6,779 bases of DNA from contig JAUXHF010000107.1 in the NCBI GenBank assembly GCA_030621685.1, positions 1-6,779 of the forward strand, given 5' to 3'. The DNA is from Spirochaetota bacterium (GTDB lineage Bacteria; Spirochaetota; UBA12135; COTS27). The position numbers and the translations under genes were made by a program. The notes beneath the pieces are model-generated. The model worked only from the letters and a program-made list of their open reading frames with translations, did not search any database and had not been told where the DNA came from. This document shows positions 5,040-6,779 of the stretch, piece after piece. Within the stretch, counting starts at the first letter, position 1; the number at the start of each line of letters is the position of its first letter.

Positions 5040-5617
5040 CTCCCCGAATGCTTCAGCGGCTCAAAACCGACCTAAGCAAGTATCACGACCTATTTAACAG
5101 CAAGCGATGTTCTGGCTGGGAGCTAGAAGAATTGATTGTTGCGGCAATTAAGTCTGATACTCAAGCACAGCATCATGTCCAGTGGCAAGAAGCAGGACAT
5201 GATGACCGCGCCGATATTATTGTTCATATAAAGACATTAGAGTATCCGGTTCAAATAAAGTCCGGAAGTATAAAAACAAACAAACTCACCTTATCTGGAC
5301 ACCGACTAGGGAGATTCAAAGGCGACATGAAAGAAATTGTTGATTATTTGAATAATCAAGCTGCAAACATCATGGCCATACCCTATCGCCAAATAAATAG
5401 CAACCAAGGACGGCAACATATTTATCGAGTAGGCTACGTTGATATAAGAAACTTGACGAATCTTGATGCGCATGCATGGGGTCTCAAAGGAAAACAGTGG
5501 ATACAAGTCAATTCCGCCGGTGTAGAGTTTTCATTACGTCCATCCATGAGCTGGCAAATTTGGTGGCGCATCCCTTGCAACCTAGTAGAAATGACCGATG
5601 AATTCATCATCGGGTAG
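5027..5617 (+). CDS. probable type II restriction endonuclease
   Basis: This is the cutting partner of the methyltransferase just upstream. In 196 residues it shows a PD-(D/E)xK-like core: GWELEELI (30-37) as the first helix with acidic residues, HDDRADIIV (58-66) with D63 as the likely metal ligand, and PVQIKSG (74-80) as the (E/Q)xK step, where Gln replaces the usual Glu. A conspicuous SGHRLGRFKGD (90-100) follows. The end is aromatic (SWQIWW 175-180). No signal peptide or membrane segment is seen. I cannot name an isoschizomer. ATG 5027 is preferred over TTG 5015 because GGTGAGG lies directly upstream; it overlaps the methyltransferase stop by 13 bp. Making the nuclease from the second, coupled cistron would delay it relative to methylation. 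A 10-bp inverted repeat (5171-5204) lies within the catalytic region. Function rests mainly on context and the weak nuclease motif. Confidence 0.82.
   Translation: MYRLTPRMLQRLKTDLSKYHDLFNSKRCSGWELEELIVAAIKSDTQAQHHVQWQEAGHDDRADIIVHIKTLEYPVQIKSGSIKTNKLTLSGHRLGRFKGDMKEIVDYLNNQAANIMAIPYRQINSNQGRQHIYRVGYVDIRNLTNLDAHAWGLKGKQWIQVNSAGVEFSLRPSMSWQIWWRIPCNLVEMTDEFIIG
5171..5204. repeat. 10-bp perfect inverted repeat inside the endonuclease gene
   Basis: CATCATGTCC (5171-5180) and GGACATGATG (5195-5204) are exact reverse complements with a 14-bp spacer. They cover the codons around HHVQ and GHDD, just before the catalytic Asp. The repeat may be a constraint-free coincidence of similar codons, or an RNA fold slowing translation of the nuclease. 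Confidence 0.75.
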
Positions 5618-5641
5618 AGAGGCTATTTATGATTCCCGCAT

Positions 5642-5682
5642 AAAAAACGAAAACGCTATTTTCCCCATAGCAATTTTTGTTT
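5642..5682. terminator. probable two-way terminator between the endonuclease gene and nadK
   Basis: A 5-bp stem (GCTAT 5655-5659, ATAGC 5667-5671) with a 7-nt loop is flanked by T-rich RNA on both strands: TTTTTGTTT after it on + (5674-5682) and TTTTCGTTTTTT after it on - (5654-5642). The nadK stop codon lies in the stem. The position between convergent genes fits, but the stem is short. Confidence 0.5.
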
Positions 5683-6570
5683 CAAGATTTTATAAGGATT
5701 CACTTCATAGGGTTCAATAAAAAAAACACTATGCTCGGCGAGTTCTACTTTTAGCGGCTCTTCGGCTTTAATTTTATTTTTCAAAATGCCATCGATAATA
5801 AACTGGCTATCGCCTAAGCATGTTAGTTCAAGTTTATCTTCTCTTGGCAAAACAATAGGTTTCACCGTTAGCGAATGTGGCGATATGGGCGTAAGCACAT
5901 ACGCATCTATATTAGGTGAAAGAATAGGCCCTCCCGCTGAAAGATTATAAGCCGTAGAACCAGTTGCTGTCGAGACGAGGACGCCATCTCCGCTGAAACG
6001 CATGATAGACTCGCCGCCAATTCTTATTTTGAAGGCTAGCGGCTTGGTAGGGGTTTGCCGAAGCAGGCAAATTTCATTTAAGGCGTTATATTGCTTTCCC
6101 CCCGCCGTCTGAATTCGCAAAAGCGAGCGCTTATCAACCTGAAGACGGAATTTTGATTTTTTTCTTCCTGCCTTGAGAAAAGGTTCTCTGCTATAACCTT
6201 TTCCGTCATCGTGAAAGTTATAAAACCTGAACAGTTCTTCTTGAGTATCAAAAAAATTCTCAAGCAGCGGCAGGGCTACTTTCTCAGGAATGGTGGCCAT
6301 GTACGAAAGCGTGCCCATATTAACGGACATTATCACCTTCTGCATCTTATTTTCCGGACGAGCATACTCATCTATCGCGCTTAAAATAGTGCCATCGCCC
6401 CCTAAGGTAATAAGCAAGGATGAGCCGCGTAGCACATTTTTATCCTCTTTGGAATATGGATGGTTCTTTATAAGAACGCTGTCCAAATTTCTAGCCCTAA
6501 GCAATAAAAGGATTTCTTCAGCAAGCTTTTTGCAATTGTACTTCTGGTTGTTAGCTAAAACAGCAATCAT
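5656..6570 (-). CDS. nadK: NAD kinase
   Basis: The enzyme phosphorylates NAD to NADP in the cytoplasm using ATP or polyphosphate. The 304 residues show GGDGT (57-61), an NMGTLSYM block (84-91) where the family usually has NxGxLGFL, LNE (164-166), the signature SGDGVLVSTATGSTAYNLSAGGP (spanning 193-215), and PISPHSL (228-234). Between residues about 105 and 147 there is more sequence than usual, including DDGKGYSREPFLKAGRKKSK (121-140), apparently a basic insertion of around 20 residues. ATG 6570 is the first Met and directly precedes the first strand (MIAVLANN). No ribosome site precedes it, and an extended -10 ends 7 bp upstream, so the mRNA may have no leader. It is convergent with the endonuclease gene, with a 38-bp gap. 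No partner gene on the same strand is visible. Confidence 0.95.
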   Translation of the reverse strand: MIAVLANNQKYNCKKLAEEILLLLRARNLDSVLIKNHPYSKEDKNVLRGSSLLITLGGDGTILSAIDEYARPENKMQKVIMSVNMGTLSYMATIPEKVALPLLENFFDTQEELFRFYNFHDDGKGYSREPFLKAGRKKSKFRLQVDKRSLLRIQTAGGKQYNALNEICLLRQTPTKPLAFKIRIGGESIMRFSGDGVLVSTATGSTAYNLSAGGPILSPNIDAYVLTPISPHSLTVKPIVLPREDKLELTCLGDSQFIIDGILKNKIKAEEPLKVELAEHSVFFIEPYEVNPYKILKQKLLWGK

Positions 6571-6577
6571 GGCTATT

Positions 6578-6586
6578 ATTATATCA
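6578..6586 (-). promoter_or_regulatory. extended -10 promoter of nadK
   Basis: The - strand reads TGATATAAT, a perfect -10 hexamer (6583-6578) with the TGn extension. Seven bases separate it from the ATG at 6570, so RNA would start at or within a base or two of the start codon. The -35 region is poor, as is common for extended -10 promoters. Confidence 0.6.
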
Positions 6587-6612
6587 CTAGTTACTCTTCT
6601 AGTATTTATGTT

Positions 6613-6634
6613 TCTCTTAAGTATCTCTTAAGTA
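6613..6634. repeat. perfect 11-bp tandem repeat upstream of nadK
   Basis: TCTCTTAAGTA occurs twice back to back (6613-6623, 6624-6634). Relative to the expected nadK RNA start near 6570 it covers about -43 to -64, and the period is about one helical turn, as for paired regulator half-sites on one face of DNA. Simple slippage is the alternative. Confidence 0.7.
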
Positions 6635-6703
6635 TGTACCCTCCTCTTCATTCTCTTAGCAGCTTCAGCGCCTACCTTAGCCGCCTATTTACTTTTATCC
6701 ACG

Positions 6704-6738
6704 GCTCATGCTATAGTTTACGCAGTTATAGCATGAGC
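6704..6738. other. 12-bp perfect inverted repeat (hairpin or operator)
   Basis: GCTCATGCTATA (6704-6715) and TATAGCATGAGC (6727-6738) flank an 11-nt loop, and one G-T pair can be added at each end. No T-run follows on either strand, which argues against a standard intrinsic terminator. It may be an operator or leader structure for a gene beyond the right edge. The rest of 6640-6779 shows no gene. Confidence 0.7.
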
Positions 6739-6762
6739 TTACACGTAAAATAATTACGCTTA

Positions 6763-6779
6763 AAGTAAGTACATTACTT
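6763..6779. repeat. 6-bp inverted repeat at the right edge
   Basis: AAGTAA (6763-6768) and TTACTT (6774-6779) are perfect arms around a 5-bp spacer. The window ends exactly at the right arm, so a longer element may continue. It could be an operator, but it is short and AT-rich. Confidence 0.4.

Noticed and set aside
3768..5617. Integrated element using tRNA-Arg as attachment site
   Set aside because: No integrase, no copy of the tRNA 3' end on the far side, and the cassette lies on the 5' side of the tRNA.
6290..6631. 113-codon + strand ORF antisense to the start of nadK
   Set aside because: Mostly the mirror of conserved nadK codons; its hydrophobic end comes from the AT-rich promoter region.

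Overview
The window is a piece of bacterial chromosome with moderate to low GC, carrying housekeeping genes around a restriction-modification cassette. The organism cannot be named from this alone. Both tRNA genes lack an encoded CCA, which argues against enterobacteria and their relatives. MutL carries the nicking-endonuclease motifs of bacteria that lack MutH. tRNA-His keeps the usual encoded G-1 opposite C73. A protein with a secretion signal and of the plant/bacterial glutaminyl-cyclase family is also present. A Gram-negative, possibly host-associated lineage would fit, but that is inference.

Layout, left to right. At the left edge is the possible last codon run of an upstream gene, then a small basic protein of unknown function (18-272) and, 32 bp later, mutL (305-2443), all on the + strand. 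A weak hairpin with a T-run follows mutL. Convergent to it on the - strand is an exported glutaminyl-peptide cyclotransferase-like beta-propeller (2556-3395). The stretch 3396-4091 has no confident protein gene. It holds a likely two-way promoter at a TTATAA core, a hairpin, a hexamer repeat and a strong + strand intrinsic terminator (together a candidate small RNA), then - strand tRNA-His(GUG) and tRNA-Arg(UCU), and an AT-rich leader with a doubtful 43-codon ORF. A + strand type II restriction-modification pair follows: a beta-class DPPY DNA methyltransferase (4092-5039) overlapping a PD-(D/E)xK-like restriction endonuclease (5027-5617). On the - strand, convergent to it and separated by a probable two-way terminator, is NAD kinase (5656-6570). 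Its promoter has a perfect extended -10 so close to the ATG that the mRNA may be leaderless. The last 200 bp carry an 11-bp tandem repeat and two clear inverted repeats.

How the genes relate. MutL repairs replication errors, NadK makes NADP, and the cyclase-like protein probably acts outside the cytoplasm; these are unrelated housekeeping or accessory jobs. The methyltransferase and endonuclease act together: the first protects host DNA at a site the second cuts. They sit between the 5' side of a tRNA gene and nadK, as expected of an acquired cassette. The most notable unexplained signals are a long interrupted palindrome inside the start of the methyltransferase gene, the candidate small RNA at 3431-3520, and the leaderless-looking nadK promoter with its upstream repeat.
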